Shown one piece after another: positions 54,325-63,827 of a stretch of 64,000 nt of DNA. The stretch comes from Lachnospiraceae bacterium. GTDB taxonomy: Bacteria; Bacillota; Clostridia; Lachnospirales; Lachnospiraceae. The notes beneath the pieces are model-generated. The model had not been told where the DNA came from. It did not search any database and worked only from the letters and a program-made list of their open reading frames with translations. Position 1 is the first letter of the stretch. Each line of letters starts with the position of its first letter. The position numbers and the translations under genes are program-made. The stretch is from the NCBI GenBank assembly GCA_017634455.1, contig JAGBNK010000008.1:83448-147447 (forward strand). Reading direction: 5' to 3'.

Positions 54325-55188
54325 CTATTTTTTATTAATTTTTCCATGCATTTTCCATACAGTTAAGGCCACTGCCACCACCATCATGGCAACAGCCACC
54401 ACCTGTGAAATTGCAACTCCAGTGGAGCCAATTGTCAATTGATCCGTTCTGAGAGACTCAATCATAAATCTTCCAAGTCCATACATAAACATATAAATGA
54501 AGAACAATTCTCCGTCAAACTTAATCCTCTTGGTAAGCACCAATATAATTATAAGGACGCCTAAGTTCCACAGAGACTCATAGAGAAATGTAGGATGCAC
54601 TGAAATATATGTATCTCCATTTATCACAACAGCATTGGCCCACATCTCCGCAGTAATATCGCTTCTACTTCTCACTGCATCTACAGGCAACTGCATAGCC
54701 AGCAGATTATCTGTATACTGGCCAAAAGCTTCTCTGTTGAAAAAGTTGCCCCATCTGCCCATAATCTGACCTATTAAAACTCCAGGAATAACCACATCTG
54801 CAAAATGCCAGAAAGGAATCTTGCTATGCTTACACAGAAGCACCGCAGCCAAAATACCAGCCAATATGCCACCGTATATTCCCAGTCCTCCATTTCTCAG
54901 ATTAATAATATCCACCAGATTATCTTTGTAATAGTCCCAGGAGAAGATTACATAATATAGTCTCGCTCCAACCACGCCTATAGCAATGGTCCACAAGGTT
55001 ATATCCAAAAATCTATCCTGATCATCACCAAAGCTTTTGGCTCTGGCCATTATGCATATCATAGCCACAATCATTCCCAGAGCAATCACCATGCCATAAT
55101 AAGCTATCTCAAAGCCAAGCACATTTATGCTCTGCCCCACATGATTCAAGTGAATATTTAGATTAGGAAAATTTATACTATAGTTCAT
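54325..55188 (-). CDS. lgt: Prolipoprotein diacylglyceryl transferase
   Basis: Lgt moves diacylglycerol to the lipobox cysteine of prelipoproteins. The 287-aa protein has seven TM segments and the Lgt signature [13 protein letters not shown], with the conserved Arg/Asn/Glu, and the later [11 protein letters not shown] and [12 protein letters not shown] motifs. Its start overlaps the queA stop by 11 bases. A terminator follows. Confidence 0.97.
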   Translation of the reverse strand: MNYSINFPNLNIHLNHVGQSINVLGFEIAYYGMVIALGMIVAMICIMARAKSFGDDQDRFLDITLWTIAIGVVGARLYYVIFSWDYYKDNLVDIINLRNGGLGIYGGILAGILAAVLLCKHSKIPFWHFADVVIPGVLIGQIMGRWGNFFNREAFGQYTDNLLAMQLPVDAVRSRSDITAEMWANAVVINGDTYISVHPTFLYESLWNLGVLIIILVLTKRIKFDGELFFIYMFMYGLGRFMIESLRTDQLTIGSTGVAISQVVAVAMMVVAVALTVWKMHGKINKK

Positions 55189-56272
55189 TATTTACCTCTG
55201 ACAAATCCATTATCAACATAGCATCACCAAAACTGAAAAATCTGTACTTCTCCTCAACAGCCTTGGCATATGCAGCCAACACATGTTCTCTTCCAGCAAG
55301 AGCTGACACGAGCATAACAAGAGTAGATTCTGGTAAATGGAAGTTAGTAATCAAAGCATCTATAACCTTGAACTTATATCCTGGATAGATAAATATTTCA
55401 GTCCATCCACTCTTCTCTGTCAATCTGCCATTCTCATCTGCAGCAGACTCCAAAGTACGAGTACTTGTGGTTCCAACAGATATTACTCTTCCACCATTAT
55501 CTTTGGTAGCGTTTATCATATCAGCCGCCTCTTTTGAAACCATATAAAACTCAGAGTGCATATGATGATCCAGTACATTTTCCACTTTTACAGGTCTAAA
55601 TGTACCCAATCCAACATGAAGAGTAACCTCAGCAATATTTACCCCCATGTCCTTAATCTCCTGCAACAGCTCCTTGGTGAAATGCAATCCAGCAGTAGGT
55701 GCAGCTGCAGAGCCATCATACTTGGCATAGACAGTCTGATATCTATCCTTGTCCTTCAATTCATGAGTAATATATGGTGGCAATGGCATCTGTCCCAACT
55801 GATCCAAAATCTCCTCAAAGATTCCCTCATACTCGAAGCGAACCAGTCTATTACCCTCTTCTACCACATCGATTATCTCAGCCTTTAATAAGCCTTCACC
55901 AAACTCAATTCTATCGCCAACACGAGCCTTCTTGCCGGGTTTAACCAATGTCTCCCACACATCATCCCTGACTCTCTTGAGAAGCAAAATCTCCACCTTG
56001 CCACCAGTGTTTTCACGAGAGCCATATAATCTTGCAGGAATAACCTTGGTATTATTTACCACCAGACAATCTCCCGGTTTCAAATATTCCTTGATATCAT
56101 AAAAATGTTTGTGTGACACTTCTCCCGTCACCTTGTCTAAAACCATCAATCTAGAATTCGATCTTTTCTCCAATGGATCCTGAGCAATTAATTCTTCCGG
56201 AAGGTAATAATCGAAATTCTTAACGTCTAATGCACTTTTATCAATTACATTTTCATTTATAGTTTCATTCAT
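55178..56272 (-). CDS. queA: tRNA preQ1(34) S-adenosylmethionine ribosyltransferase-isomerase
   Basis: QueA converts preQ1 in tRNA to epoxyqueuosine with SAM. The 364-aa protein has the family start [49 protein letters not shown] and the end [12 protein letters not shown]. Length is usual. No tgt or other queuosine gene is adjacent; it is paired with lgt by overlap. Confidence 0.97.
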   Translation of the reverse strand: MNETINENVIDKSALDVKNFDYYLPEELIAQDPLEKRSNSRLMVLDKVTGEVSHKHFYDIKEYLKPGDCLVVNNTKVIPARLYGSRENTGGKVEILLLKRVRDDVWETLVKPGKKARVGDRIEFGEGLLKAEIIDVVEEGNRLVRFEYEGIFEEILDQLGQMPLPPYITHELKDKDRYQTVYAKYDGSAAAPTAGLHFTKELLQEIKDMGVNIAEVTLHVGLGTFRPVKVENVLDHHMHSEFYMVSKEAADMINATKDNGGRVISVGTTSTRTLESAADENGRLTEKSGWTEIFIYPGYKFKVIDALITNFHLPESTLVMLVSALAGREHVLAAYAKAVEEKYRFFSFGDAMLIMDLSEVNNEL

Positions 56273-56429
56273 TTTTCAACCAGCTTTCTATCAATTATAT
56301 CAAAACACTCAATTCCCACGTTTACCTATAATAACAAAAAATGAAGCAAAAGTGAATGTATGGATATGCAAATATACAATCACATTTCCATAAAACAGAA
56401 TTATATAACATACTCTGATTAGACAACTA

Positions 56430-57254
56430 TCATTTCACAAAATGATGCTCTATAATCAATTTAATCGCTTCTATATCCAGTGGATATTTATTAGATTCTT
56501 CTGTTATTATCAATTCATCGCCAACAAAGATTCCATTTCTTTGATATTCACGAATACGCTTCACAGAATCATTGGCATAATTGCGATCATCCATCATTCC
56601 TCGATGTTCCCAATAAATCTCACGTCTGTTTTTCACATCCAAAATAGTGAAATCTGGATGTATTATAATACCACCTGGCATAGTAAGCGGGCACTCATAC
56701 TTATATGGAATCTTCATCTTGTTAAGCATATTCGCTATCACCACTTCTGATTTCGACCTTACCCTCTCACCTCTATCAGTTTTATAACTAGGTACATTTT
56801 CGCTAATATATTTATGTTCAAATGGAGCCTCACTCCATTGCTTTACATAATCTTTATCTGAAATCACAATAGGCTCAATCATATTTCTGCTTTGTTCAGG
56901 AACGGCCTCATAAATGTCCTTAAGCTTCTCTCCGAGGTTTTCTGACTTATCAATTTATTTATTTAATGCAAATATTTCATTTTCCAAAGCCTTCAATGCT
57001 TTCTCATCATAATATTTTTGCATATATAGCTTTATTGTTGCCATCTCATTCTTTGATAAATATTTTCCTGTTTTTTCTTGTGGATTTGTCCGTAAATAAT
57101 AAGATACAACTCTTTTCTTTGTCACAAAATGAATCTTTCCATCGGGATAATTAATCATCCTCCCTGTAATTCTATTCTTTTGGCCTTCCAGTTCCTTCAA
57201 TCTGTCACGTGCAGCTAAATAAACTACATCTGTTTTCAAATATTTTCTTCTCAT
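56430..57254 (-). pseudogene. PD-(D/E)XK nuclease-like gene split by one in-frame stop codon
   Basis: Two stretches in the same frame, 57254-56958 (99 residues) and about 56954-56430, are separated only by a TAA at 56955-56957. Reading through gives a protein of about 274 aa that matches a Firmicutes family I know as one uninterrupted protein. The first part starts MRRKYLKTDVVYLAARDRLK with GGAGGAG before its ATG. The second part holds the putative nuclease core: Glu in RSKSEVVIANML, Asp in IIIHPDFTIL and YWEHRGMMDD. An ATG at 56882 could start a 150-aa fragment but has no ribosome site. It is probably a recent nonsense mutation; readthrough cannot be excluded. Confidence 0.82.
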
Positions 57255-57785
57255 AAACTCCTCCTTTTCTCCTATACATTAATTCCTATTATGGAGCAAT
57301 AAACGAATTTCATCATTTCTGTCATTCTCGCCCACTCTATTTCAACGATATCTGCCAATTTACACATTCTCGTTGATGCCCACAAAATTGCGATAGACGA
57401 TTTTGAACATAATCGATGTTTCCGCTGACAGCGATAAAATCGCTGTCAACGATTTTTCAAATTTTCAAAATTTCGTCTAAGTTTTTGAGGACTCAAAAAA
57501 ATGTCTTCCACGAGATTTTATATTTTTTTAAATTCGTCCTACTAAAATAGGCTTTCAAAAAAATATTTCCACGATTTTTTCATTATTTATTTTTCCGATG
57601 TTTGGTTTTTGATTTAGGTCATGAAAAGTGACATCGATTTTAATAAAATTGTCTTTTTTCGTGGAACTCCCTCATAATTCGCTTATCAAACGCATTAAAA
57701 CACTAGTTCAACAAGCAAAGCCACAAAATATTCAATAGAACAACTAATAAAAACAAGAACAAAAGACACTAATTAGACTAGCAAC
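57255..57785. other. AT-rich 0.5-kb gap with inverted repeats, no gene seen
   Basis: No plausible coding frame or tRNA is seen. A perfect 10-bp hairpin (TGACAGCGAT/ATCGCTGTCA, 57426-57448) lies in the left half. In the right half nested inverted repeats TTCCACGA (57567-57574)/TCGTGGAA (57659-57666) and CGATGT (57596-57601)/ACATCG (57631-57636) could fold a 100-base structure. A further TTCCACGA occurs near 57504-57516. It may be a decayed mobile element or an unrecognised RNA. Confidence 0.4.
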
Positions 57786-57838
57786 AAAAAACACTAGCCT
57801 TAGATGTAAGCCATTATACATCCAAAACCAGTGTTTTT
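57786..57838 (-). terminator. Terminator after pheT
   Basis: AAAAACACT and AGTGTTTTT form the outer stem and GATGTA/TACATC an inner stem; the minus strand ends in TTTTTT. It lies about 90 bases after the pheT stop. Confidence 0.75.
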
Positions 57839-57926
57839 CCATCATATATTTTATTTTTTCACAAATACCTATGTTTAGGCACAATCCTCATAAAAGCACA
57901 TGCTATAAGAGAAGCAAAAACAATAA

Positions 57927-60344
57927 TTACATTCTAAGCTGTACGCCAATTCCGTCAAGACCCTTGAGAATTCTATTCATTGCAGTTGTAATATCTTCCT
58001 CCTCAAGGTTTCTGTCCTTTGCTCTAAATGTAAGGGAGTAAGCCATTGACTTAAAGCCAAGAGTAATCTGGTTACCTTCATAAATATCAAACAGCTCATA
58101 AGACTCTAAAATCTTGCCACCCTTGTCCTCAAATACAGCTTCAATATCCCCAGCCAAAACATTCTTTGGAACAACCATAGAGATATCTCTTGTAGCTGCA
58201 GGGAACTTAGCAATTCCTACATATTTAGTGTCAAAGTTTGCGCGTTCAACAATCTCAGGCATATCCAACACGGCAATATAAGCTCTCTCCTTCAGGTTAT
58301 AGTTTGCAGCAACCTTTGGATGAACCTCACCTAAATATCCGATTACAGTTCCATCATAAATGATATTAGCCTGACGACCTGGGTGGAAATAATTTCTACC
58401 AGCATTTGGATCGTAAGTAATCTTTCCATTCATTCCTACCTGAGATAATATTTCCTCAACAACACCCTTCATTGTGAAGAAATCTCCCTCACCATAGAAT
58501 CCAAGTGTCAACTGCATGCGCTCATCTGGAAGCTCTGTAAGTGGAAGCTGCTTTGGCAAATATATATTTCCCATCTCAAAGAGACGCACATCCTTATTTC
58601 TTCTGTTGGCATTAGTAGCCAGAGATGTAAGCATACCATTAAGAGGAAGTGTTCTCATAATTGAGAAATCCTCTCCAAGTGGATTAGAAATTACAATAGC
58701 ATCTCTAACCTTGTCATTTGCATCAATACATAATTTATCATATACCTTTGGACTCTCAAATGAGTATGTCATTCCCTGAGAGAATCCACAGAACTTAGCA
58801 ACATTTCTCACAACCTTCTCAATCTTCAGCTTATAAGAAAGTCCACCTGTTGTAGCTTCACCTGTTGGCAAGCTTGTAGGAATATTAGCATAACCATAGA
58901 ATCTGGCAACTTCCTCTGCAAGATCAGCATAACCAACCAAATCCTGTCTAAATGTAGGAATTGTAAGCATGTTGCTTGCCTTGTCATATACCAATTCCAA
59001 TCTGTCGAAGTACTCAAGCATCTCCTCAGGAGTTATGTCAGTACCCAGCATAGAGTTATATTTATCAGGCTCGAATGGAAGCTGGATGCTTGACACCTTC
59101 TCTGGATATACATCAACAACGCCACCTACAACTGTACCGCAGCCCAACTCTTCTACAAGCTGGCAAGCTCTGTTAATAGCCTCGATTGCGTTATTTGGAT
59201 CCAAGCCCTTCTCAAACTTGCTTGAAGCATCTGTACGAAGTCCAACTTTCTTAGAAGAATGTCTGATATTTGTTCCATTAAAACATGCTGACTCGAAAAG
59301 CATAGTTGTTACATTGTCAGTAATCATTGAGTTCTCTCCACCCATGATACCAGCAATACCAACAGGCTTCTCCCCATCGCAGATCATAAGTACGCTATCA
59401 TCAACAATTCTAGTTTGACCATCAAGAGTTACAAACTCCTCACCATTCTTGGCGCGGCGAACTACAATCTTGTTGTCTGCAATAGTATCCAAATCATAGG
59501 CATGCATTGGCTGGCCATACTCTTCCATTACATAATTTGTAATATCTACAATATTGTTGATAGGTCTGATTCCCTGGGCACGAAGTCTATCCTGCATCCA
59601 CTTTGGTGAAGGTGCAATCTTGATATCCTTTACAACTCTTGCAGTATATCTCTTACACAAGTCTGTAGCTTCAATATCCACCTTGATGAAATCATTTACA
59701 TCTTCATCATTTCCTGTCTCAGTAACAACAGGTGGTACAAATTTCTTGTTAAATGTTGCTGCAGCTTCTCTAGCCAATCCAAGGATAGCAAAGCAATCCA
59801 CTCTGTTGGATGTAATTTCATATTCAACAACAACATCATCCAATCCCAGGTAAGAAATTGCGCTCTCTCCAACAGGAGCATCCTCACCAAATATGTACAA
59901 ACCATTTTCAGGAGCTTCCGGGAACATGTCTCTTGTAGATCCAAGTTCCTCAATAGAGCACATCATACCATTTGATTCCACTCCACGAAGCTTACCCTTC
60001 TTGATTTTAATTCCGCCTTCTGTAACAGTGCCGTCGTGGCCACCTGCTACTCTTCCGCCATCTAATACAACAGGAACCTTGGCTCCCTCAAATACATTTG
60101 GAGCTCCAGTAACAATCTGTGTAACCTCTGTTCCAATATCAACCTGGCAGATAACCAGCTTGTCTGCATCTGGATGCTTCTCGATTGACTTAACCTGACC
60201 GATTACAATCTTTTCCAAATCTGCATCCATGCAGTCATAGAATTCTACTTTGGAGCCAGACAGAGTCATAGCATCCATATACTCCTGTGGAGTGCACTCC
60301 AACCCAGGAACTAAATCTTTTATCCATTTTAATGATGTCTTCAT
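57927..60344 (-). CDS. pheT: Phenylalanyl-tRNA synthetase beta subunit
   Basis: PheT is the large subunit of the tetrameric PheRS. The 805-aa protein has the N-terminal tRNA-binding EMAP-like domain (VIGQVKSIEKHPDADKLVIC, about 45-150), B3/B4 editing domain, B5 domain, the catalytic-like core with RNAKFCGFSQGMTYSFESP and the C-terminal FDX-ACB domain (FPAATRDISMVVPKNV). GGAGG lies six bases before the ATG. It follows pheS by 16 bases. Confidence 0.98.
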   Translation of the reverse strand: MKTSLKWIKDLVPGLECTPQEYMDAMTLSGSKVEFYDCMDADLEKIVIGQVKSIEKHPDADKLVICQVDIGTEVTQIVTGAPNVFEGAKVPVVLDGGRVAGGHDGTVTEGGIKIKKGKLRGVESNGMMCSIEELGSTRDMFPEAPENGLYIFGEDAPVGESAISYLGLDDVVVEYEITSNRVDCFAILGLAREAAATFNKKFVPPVVTETGNDEDVNDFIKVDIEATDLCKRYTARVVKDIKIAPSPKWMQDRLRAQGIRPINNIVDITNYVMEEYGQPMHAYDLDTIADNKIVVRRAKNGEEFVTLDGQTRIVDDSVLMICDGEKPVGIAGIMGGENSMITDNVTTMLFESACFNGTNIRHSSKKVGLRTDASSKFEKGLDPNNAIEAINRACQLVEELGCGTVVGGVVDVYPEKVSSIQLPFEPDKYNSMLGTDITPEEMLEYFDRLELVYDKASNMLTIPTFRQDLVGYADLAEEVARFYGYANIPTSLPTGEATTGGLSYKLKIEKVVRNVAKFCGFSQGMTYSFESPKVYDKLCIDANDKVRDAIVISNPLGEDFSIMRTLPLNGMLTSLATNANRRNKDVRLFEMGNIYLPKQLPLTELPDERMQLTLGFYGEGDFFTMKGVVEEILSQVGMNGKITYDPNAGRNYFHPGRQANIIYDGTVIGYLGEVHPKVAANYNLKERAYIAVLDMPEIVERANFDTKYVGIAKFPAATRDISMVVPKNVLAGDIEAVFEDKGGKILESYELFDIYEGNQITLGFKSMAYSLTFRAKDRNLEEEDITTAMNRILKGLDGIGVQLRM

Positions 60345-60360
60345 GTCATACCTCCACTAA

Positions 60361-61380
60361 TTAAAACTGCTTCAAGAAACGATCATCGTTTTCATACAGC
60401 AATCTCATATCGTCAATTTCATATTTCAACAAAGCAATACGCTCCAAGCCAACACCAAAGGCAAATCCCTGGTATTCATTTGGATCAATTCCACTCATCT
60501 CAAGTACATGAGGATGAACCATTCCACAGCCGAGAATCTCAATCCATCCTTCACCCTTACAGAAGCGGCAGCCCTTGCCTCCACACTTGAAGCAAGTCAC
60601 ATCAACCTCAGCACTTGGCTCTGTAAATGGGAAATGATGTGGTCTGAACTTAACCTTGGTATCCTCTCCAAAGAGCTTTCTGGCAAACTCCTGAAGTGTA
60701 CCCTTCAAATCTGCAAATGTAATATTCTTGTCAATAACCATACCCTCAATCTGGTGGAAAGAAGGCGAATGAGTTGCATCAACTTCATCTGCTCTAAATA
60801 CACGACCTGGAGCAATAATTCTAATAGGAAGCTTACCCTGCTCCATTACACGAGCCTGCACAGGGGACGTCTGTGTTCTAAGCAAGATATTCTTGTCAAT
60901 ATAGAATGTATCCTGCTCATCCTTTGCAGGGTGATCTGCAGGAATATTTAACGCCTCAAAGTTATAGTAGTCATACTCAATTTCTGGACCCTCAACAACT
61001 TCGTAGCCCATTCCAATAAAGATATCTTCCACTTCTTCCAAAGCAGCAATATTTGGATGATTATGTCCAATCTTGGCCTTCTTAGCTGGAAGAGTTACAT
61101 CAATAACTTCGTTTTTCAATTTCATTTCCATTTCAGCTGATTCCAACTTCTCCTTGGCAAGAGCAAGCTTGCTCTCAATATCAGCTCTGGCATCATTTAC
61201 CATCTGGCCAACCTTTGGTCTGTCCTCTGGTGCCACATCCTTCATAGACTTAAGAACCGCTGTAAGCTCTCCCTTCTTTCCAAGGATTGCTACACGCACA
61301 TCATTCAATGCATCAAGTTCCTGGGCATTTTCAATTTGTTCAAATGCTCTTTTCTTAATCTCTTGTAACTTGTCGTTCAT
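60361..61380 (-). CDS. pheS: Phenylalanyl-tRNA synthetase alpha subunit
   Basis: PheS carries the class II catalytic core. The 339-aa protein has an N-terminal coiled-coil arm (about 1-90), motif 2 in [27 protein letters not shown] and motif 3 in [16 protein letters not shown], plus the Phe pocket [15 protein letters not shown]. Length matches bacterial PheS. The operon is preceded by a T-box leader; between the T-box and the start lies a 126-base inverted repeat. Confidence 0.98.
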   Translation of the reverse strand: MNDKLQEIKKRAFEQIENAQELDALNDVRVAILGKKGELTAVLKSMKDVAPEDRPKVGQMVNDARADIESKLALAKEKLESAEMEMKLKNEVIDVTLPAKKAKIGHNHPNIAALEEVEDIFIGMGYEVVEGPEIEYDYYNFEALNIPADHPAKDEQDTFYIDKNILLRTQTSPVQARVMEQGKLPIRIIAPGRVFRADEVDATHSPSFHQIEGMVIDKNITFADLKGTLQEFARKLFGEDTKVKFRPHHFPFTEPSAEVDVTCFKCGGKGCRFCKGEGWIEILGCGMVHPHVLEMSGIDPNEYQGFAFGVGLERIALLKYEIDDMRLLYENDDRFLKQF

Positions 61381-61433
61381 TTATGTTCTCCTTCTTTTAT
61401 TATTCTTTTTATGTCTATTAATCCGCTCGGCTT

Positions 61434-61559
61434 GGGCTTATATAACTTATCAGGAACGCTTCCGCTACTTGCTCGCACCAGCGGTACTAAATTCGTCTCC
61501 TATGGTCGACTCATTAAGTGCCGGGGCTCTCAATGTTCCTGATTAAGTTATATAAGTCC
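61434..61559. repeat. Long inverted-repeat element between the T-box and pheS
   Basis: Arms of 24-25 bases (61434-61457 and 61535-61559), GGGCTTATATAACTTATCAG... and its complement, pair with one bulge and one mismatch. The enclosed 77 bases contain a further CCGCT/AGCGG hairpin and a GC-rich core unlike the surrounding AT-rich leader. It looks like an inserted structured repeat or small RNA. The element would be part of the pheST mRNA leader. I recall related-looking repeats in Lachnospiraceae genomes but cannot verify copies here. Confidence 0.6.
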
Positions 61560-61655
61560 ATCGCCTCGCTAGCTTTTTAATTTATTAAATATAAAGTTCA
61601 ATCAGCACTCGCAGACACAACATGGCTTTTAAAGGAACATTCTTCTCTATTAGAT

Positions 61656-61945
61656 TAAAAAAACTCCGCCCCACAAGGGACGAAGTTACTCCGCGTTACC
61701 ACCCAAATTCCAGATTTCTCTGACACTCGTACGCTTAACGTGCGCTACCCGTTGCCGACTACTACTATTTCACCGACACAACTCCTGCGTGAAATTCATC
61801 TTATGATCTTACTTAAAAGGGCTTCCAGCCAGTGACCCTTTCTCTCTTAAAGTGTCTTCACAACCTACTTATCGCATTCACAGCTTTTATCTTATTCAAT
61901 TAATTCTATTTAAACTATACATATTTAAATAGATAACGTTGTCAA
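61656..61945 (-). promoter_or_regulatory. T-box riboswitch (phenylalanine) controlling pheST, with promoter
   Basis: The minus strand carries the T-box core GGGTGGTAACGCGG (61691-61704), followed by a terminator, ACTTCGTCCC pairing with GGGGCGGAGT and a T-run (61656-61686). Upstream lie stem I features (AGAGAGAAAGGGTCACTGG..., about 61810-61850) and a GAATTTCAC stretch (about 61790) whose TTC is the likely Phe specifier. The UGGU of the core fits the ACCA end of tRNA(Phe). A TTGACA -35 lies at 61940-61945 with a poor -10 near 61918. Uncharged tRNA(Phe) would allow read-through into pheS. Confidence 0.92.
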
Positions 61946-62016
61946 CATCGCTCATTTTAGCACAGAACCACAGCAACTTCAAGATTAATTTTCGCAAACT
62001 GATTTACGCAAACAAA

Positions 62017-62037
62017 AAGAGGGGACACCCCCCTCTT
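62017..62037 (-). terminator. Terminator overlapping the stop of the SpoIID-like gene
   Basis: AAGAGGGG pairs with CCCCTCTT over a five-base loop and is followed by a T-run on the minus strand; the stop codon TAA lies in the first arm. Confidence 0.88.
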
Positions 62038-63466
62038 AATAGTTCCAAACCTTGGAATTACTATAGAAATACATCAGAATCGACTCATAATCCATACCCT
62101 GAGTCGCCAATACCTTGGCTCCATTCTGACTCATTCCGCAACCGTGGCCATATCCGCCACCATAAATCATAATATTTCCACCAGCATCATCCATAGATAT
62201 AATAGCCGATGGCAATATGCTGGCTGAGATTTCGCTGCCATCATTTAAGTTGATATTTCTACTTGCAGCCCCAAGAACAGTTCTGATATTCAGCTGTCCC
62301 AGAACCACAATTTCTCCTGCGTCAAATGTAAATGTCATCTTAGTTGCAGCACCGGTAACAGCCCTCTCACTTATGGAGATTTTCTGCAAAGCTCCCACAC
62401 TTTTATTATTAGAAACTAATGTGTCCAGGAAGTCTGGTGTACAAGCCACATTATCCGGCTCCTCTGACAACTCTATCAGTTGAGATACAATAACATTTCT
62501 AGCGCCGCTCTTGTCTATAGATGTATTCCATCTATAATATTTGGCATCAGTCTCGTAAGCCTTGCTATCTCGTCCTCTTATATATTCATTAATATCAATA
62601 CCGCTATATATGTCTGAATCATTTACCCCTTCATCCTTCAAGCCTACGAAGACGCCGCTCAGTACCTGATTATCCATATCATCTCCCATAATCTTACCAT
62701 CCTGTGTTATTCCGCAGGATGTGGAAAAATATAGAGCATCAATTGGTCTGTCATCAGACTTATTGACAATAATTTTGCCAGAGGTAGCTTCCACCGCAGA
62801 ATTAGTTACAGAAGTACCATTGCTCTGATTGTATACCTGGAAGGAAACTGTATCATCCATCTGGCCCTGTACCTCCGGGTAAGCAAATTTATTACTATGC
62901 TTATAGGCATAGGTTCTGGCACATACAGCCTGAGCTTTAAGTGCCTCGTCGCCGTACTCCTGCGGCATTTCGCTTGGCACAACCCGTTTGAGATAATCTT
63001 CAATATCAAGCTCATTTACAACAACAATACCCTCTGCTGTATTCCACAGCTCAATCTTATTGGGATAAGGATTGGACTGTTGTCCAGCTTCATCACCCAA
63101 AATAATACCTGCTGATGCAATACCATTTACCTCTCCGCTCTCAAGAGTTATAACCTGATTGTCAGTAAATGATTCCCTATCATAGGTATAGTAATAGTCT
63201 CCCGCCTGGTTATAAATATCCACTTCATTTCTGTAAATGTCGCCATCATAATCCATTATCACTATACGCATAGTGGTAGTGTATTGTTCCTCAGTCTCCA
63301 CAGCTTTAGCCTTCTTCTCCTGAGTCTGAGTTTCCAGCCGACTTCCTCCGATTATTATGAAAAATATAATCGTAAGAATCGCCAGTCCCATTACTAGGCT
63401 GGCGGCAAATAATAATAATTGTTTTTTCTTTTTCTTCGTCACTTTTTCAAATCTTATCTTGTTCAT
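62036..63466 (-). CDS. SpoIID/LytB-domain protein
   Basis: Started at the ATG at 63466, the product is 476 aa: a Lys-rich start (KKKKKQLLLF), one TM segment (about 17-40) and an extracytoplasmic SpoIID domain. Motifs include VVPSEMPQEYGDEALKAQAV with the catalytic Glu, ARTYAYKH, YFSTSCGITQDGK and the end GGGYGHGCGMSQNGAKVLA. SpoIID is a lytic transglycosylase that trims peptidoglycan during engulfment; LytB-type relatives act in vegetative cells. It is about 130 aa longer than Bacillus SpoIID. No ribosome site is seen before the ATG, which sits at the end of a 6S RNA terminator; the frame to 63577 overlaps that RNA and is not the gene start. Confidence 0.85.
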   Translation of the reverse strand: MNKIRFEKVTKKKKKQLLLFAASLVMGLAILTIIFFIIIGGSRLETQTQEKKAKAVETEEQYTTTMRIVIMDYDGDIYRNEVDIYNQAGDYYYTYDRESFTDNQVITLESGEVNGIASAGIILGDEAGQQSNPYPNKIELWNTAEGIVVVNELDIEDYLKRVVPSEMPQEYGDEALKAQAVCARTYAYKHSNKFAYPEVQGQMDDTVSFQVYNQSNGTSVTNSAVEATSGKIIVNKSDDRPIDALYFSTSCGITQDGKIMGDDMDNQVLSGVFVGLKDEGVNDSDIYSGIDINEYIRGRDSKAYETDAKYYRWNTSIDKSGARNVIVSQLIELSEEPDNVACTPDFLDTLVSNNKSVGALQKISISERAVTGAATKMTFTFDAGEIVVLGQLNIRTVLGAASRNINLNDGSEISASILPSAIISMDDAGGNIMIYGGGYGHGCGMSQNGAKVLATQGMDYESILMYFYSNSKVWNY

Positions 63467-63469
63467 AAT

Positions 63470-63655
63470 AAAAAATATGCCCAAAATGCCGGGCCCAGTA
63501 TTTTGACTCCTAGCAAAGCTAGGTGGGTAACCGCAATCATAACTTCTGCCGTCCTCTGCGCAATGAAGGCTTGACATCCATTAGACAATAATAGGAATCC
63601 CGTTTAAAGTAAATGTAGGTTCAAAATTACTAGGTTGAATCGAGCATTTCAGGTT
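63470..63655 (-). ncRNA. ssrS: 6S RNA candidate
   Basis: A promoter TTGAAA/18 bases/TATAAT (63662-63691) predicts a transcript from about 63655 to a terminator with TTTTTT at 63470-63475, about 185 bases, the length of 6S RNA. The ends form a closing stem (CCTGAAATGC with GCATTTTGGG, two G-U pairs). The interior has the CCTAGC/GCTAGG hairpin after GGTTACCCA and the AGGACGGCAGAAG stretch that I associate with clostridial 6S RNA. 6S RNA traps sigma-A polymerase in stationary phase. Folding with a covariance model would settle it. Confidence 0.68.
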
Positions 63656-63661
63656 ATGTAT

Positions 63662-63691
63662 ATTATAAATGTATAGCCCCTTCCATTTCAA
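63662..63691 (-). promoter_or_regulatory. Promoter of the 6S RNA candidate
   Basis: TTGAAA (63686-63691), 18-base spacer, TATAAT (63662-63667) on the minus strand, seven bases before the predicted RNA start. Confidence 0.65.
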
Positions 63692-63798
63692 TATCTTTAT
63701 ATAAAATCAGTTTGAAAAAATATTAGAACATCTCCAGATATTTTTGTTAAATATTTTAAAATAATTTCAACATTTTACAACTTTAGCATATTAAATTC

Positions 63799-63827
63799 TT
63801 GTTTTATCTCCCCATAAATGCTACAAT
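63799..63827 (+). promoter_or_regulatory. Plus-strand promoter at the right edge
   Basis: TTGTTT (63799-63804), 17-base spacer, TACAAT (63822-63827). The following 170 bases have no convincing gene; they contain an 8-bp hairpin AGAGCATC/GGTGCTCT (about 63976-63999) and a TTGAAAATTGCATGAC stretch like those before or within rRNA operons. The gene served lies beyond the window. Confidence 0.55.

Noticed and set aside
57426..57448. CRISPR repeat
   Set aside because: Only one copy of the hairpin exists, with no spaced repeats and no cas genes.
63467..63577. N-terminal extension of the SpoIID-like frame up to 63577
   Set aside because: It would translate the 6S RNA candidate and put a Cys/Pro-rich stretch before the normal Lys-rich membrane start.
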